A DNA stretch of 64,000 bases. Origin: Candidatus Terasakiella magnetica (GTDB taxonomy: Bacteria > Pseudomonadota > Alphaproteobacteria > Rhodospirillales > Terasakiellaceae). Shown here piece after piece: positions 62,660 to 64,000 of this stretch (position 1 is its first letter; every line of letters starts with the position of its first letter). A program made the translations under genes and the position numbers. The stretch covers positions 62,001-126,000 of the forward strand of contig NZ_FLYE01000002.1 in the NCBI RefSeq assembly GCF_900093605.1. Reading direction: 5' to 3'. The notes beneath the pieces are model-generated. The model saw nothing but the letters and a program-made list of their open reading frames with translations. It had not been told where the DNA came from and made no database searches.

Positions 62660-64000
62660 ATGAGCCTCGAGCTGTTTGAACGTCATCGCGAAAAACTGGA
62701 TCAAGCCTGTGAAGCGTCTCATTCACGTGGATATTGGTCTGGCTATAAAGAAATGCCAAGCCCACGCGTTTATGGTGAGACGGCTCAAGATGATGGCATT
62801 AAAGCGTTTCAATCCCATCTGGGCAAAACCTTTGAAATTGACCAGCCCACAAGTGGTGGCACGCTTGGTGTAGAAGAAGGCCCGTTTGGGGTTGAGCTGA
62901 ACGTTCAATACCCAGCCCCCGATGTGGAAGCGATGATGGCTGCGGCAAAAGCAGCGATGCCAGCTTGGCGCAAAATCGGCCGACAAGGGCGTGCAGGCGT
63001 TTGTATGGAAATTCTTGAGCGTTTAAATGCGAAAAGCTTTGAGCTTGCTTTTTCTGTGATGCATACAACAGGTCAAGCCTTCATGATGGCGTTTCAGGCC
63101 GGTGGTGCCCATGCCCAAGACCGTGGTCTTGAAGCGGTTGCTTATGGCTATGAAGAACAGATGCGCCACCCAAAAACTGCTGCTTGGGTAAAGGCGCAAG
63201 GCAAAAACGACCCGCTGGAAATGACCAAGAAATATACTGCTGTAGGCCGTGGTGTTTCCTTGATGGTTGGTTGTGCAACCTTCCCCACATGGAATGGCTA
63301 TCCCGGCCTCTTTGCCTCACTCATTACAGGTAATGCGGTAATTGTAAAACCACATCCGCGCGCTGTATTGCCATTGGCGATTACGGTGCGTGTGGTGCGT
63401 GAAGTTCTTGTTGAGGCAGGCCTTGATCCAAACCTTGTTTGTTTGGCAGTTGATACGCTGGAGGCCCCCATTACCAAAGAATTTGCCACCCACGCAGATA
63501 CAAAAATTGTTGATTTCACAGGTTCTAGCGAATTTGGGAATTGGTTGGAAGATAACTGTAAGCAAGCACAGGTCTATACCGAAAAAGCTGGTGTGAATGC
63601 CATCATCATTGATGACTTTGATGATGTTAAAGGCATTTCACGCAACCTGTCTTTCACCTTCAGCCTTTATTCCGGTCAGATGTGTACAACACCGCAAAAT
63701 GTTTTCATCCCGCGCGATGGCATTGATGTAAACGGTGAGAACATGAGCTTTGACGATGTGGCAAAAGCCATTGCCACGGGCGTTGAAAAATTCCTGTCTG
63801 TGCCAGAGCGCGCGGTCGAAGTGCTCGGCTCCATCCAGAATAAAGGTATTTTGGACCGCATAGAGGAAGCCAAGAAACTGGGTGATGTGGTGCTTGATAC
63901 CACGCAGATTGATCACCCCATGTTTAAAGGTATCCAGTGCCACACCCCTGTTATCGTGAAAATCGATGGCGCAGATATTGAAAAATATTCTGAAGAACTG
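62660..64000 (+). CDS. paaN: Aldehyde dehydrogenase PaaN (runs off the window)
   Basis: First 447 residues of a PaaN-type aldehyde dehydrogenase; the gene continues past 64000. It starts at ATG 62660 (weak AGGGAA 9 bases upstream). Family features: start LFERHREKLDQACEASHSRGYWSGYKEMPSP, FPTWNGYPGLFASLITGNAVIVKPHP, DFTGSSEFGNWLE and catalytic Cys in YSGQMCTTPQNVFIP. PaaN is the single-domain counterpart of the aldehyde dehydrogenase half of PaaZ, which oxidises the ring-opened aldehyde. The MaoC-like hydratase half of PaaZ is not seen here. Confidence 0.92.
   Translation, partial: MSLELFERHREKLDQACEASHSRGYWSGYKEMPSPRVYGETAQDDGIKAFQSHLGKTFEIDQPTSGGTLGVEEGPFGVELNVQYPAPDVEAMMAAAKAAMPAWRKIGRQGRAGVCMEILERLNAKSFELAFSVMHTTGQAFMMAFQAGGAHAQDRGLEAVAYGYEEQMRHPKTAAWVKAQGKNDPLEMTKKYTAVGRGVSLMVGCATFPTWNGYPGLFASLITGNAVIVKPHPRAVLPLAITVRVVREVLVEAGLDPNLVCLAVDTLEAPITKEFATHADTKIVDFTGSSEFGNWLEDNCKQAQVYTEKAGVNAIIIDDFDDVKGISRNLSFTFSLYSGQMCTTPQNVFIPRDGIDVNGENMSFDDVAKAIATGVEKFLSVPERAVEVLGSIQNKGILDRIEEAKKLGDVVLDTTQIDHPMFKGIQCHTPVIVKIDGADIEKYSEEL

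Overview
The window reads as a chromosome segment of an alphaproteobacterium, most like a free-living, flagellated aquatic Rhodospirillales-type organism (inferred). The signs are the gene order rnd-kdsD-lptC-lptA-lptB-rpoN-hpf-ptsN, a short RNase D without an HRDC domain, metX-metW, homologues of the mitochondrial complex I accessory subunits NDUFA9 and NDUFS6, PaaX-type regulation, and a wealth of chemotaxis, c-di-GMP and periplasmic sensing genes. No plasmid, phage or complete insertion sequence is visible.

Layout. 1-3.5 kb: rpsD, an AT-rich stretch with a solitary periplasmic binding protein, and an HD/HD-GYP protein. 3.5-13.2 kb: minus-strand housekeeping genes (bolA-rarD-grxD, then the LPS transport / sigma-54 / nitrogen PTS block) and tRNA-Leu(CAG). 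13.4-21.4 kb: an NDUFA9-like protein, a hotdog thioesterase, MarR, leucyl aminopeptidase, a GAF-PAS-GGDEF cyclase, a GST, a lipoprotein hydrolase with an orphan ABC ATPase, and a CHCC zinc-finger protein. 21.5-32.4 kb: a binding protein, a 267-bp inverted-repeat element, polA behind a probably leaderless promoter, two tandem unknown paralogues, DUF423, DUF1178, slyX, msrPQ, another binding protein, and a chemoreceptor paired with a repeat-containing periplasmic protein. 32.7-44 kb: tyrA-hisC-chorismate mutase divergent from metXW, then gloB, a GST, a cupin, and a sodium:solute symporter fused to a histidine kinase.

44.1-64 kb is the most interesting part: an aerobic, CoA-dependent aromatic acid (phenylacetate-type) catabolic cluster. 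It has paaX, paaK, paaJ, paaI, paaH, paaG, paaF and paaN, plus a five-gene branched-chain-amino-acid-type ABC importer. The usual epoxidase operon paaABCDE is not visible. In its place are two PaaA-like ferritin-fold proteins at opposite ends of the cluster, one with all the di-iron ligands and one with a Glu-to-Lys change. A small unknown protein follows the first. There is also a flavodoxin next to paaN and an adrenodoxin-type ferredoxin/flavodoxin-NADP reductase translationally coupled to paaX. A metallo-beta-lactamase-fold protein with a broken metal motif and a hemerythrin-like protein complete the group. A 9-bp motif, TATGATACA, recurs in the three relevant promoters and may be the PaaX operator. 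I infer a re-wired, PaaBCDE-independent aromatic-CoA epoxidase; genes outside the window could change this.

Five solitary family-3-like solute-binding proteins are scattered over the first 38 kb, none beside a permease or ATPase.
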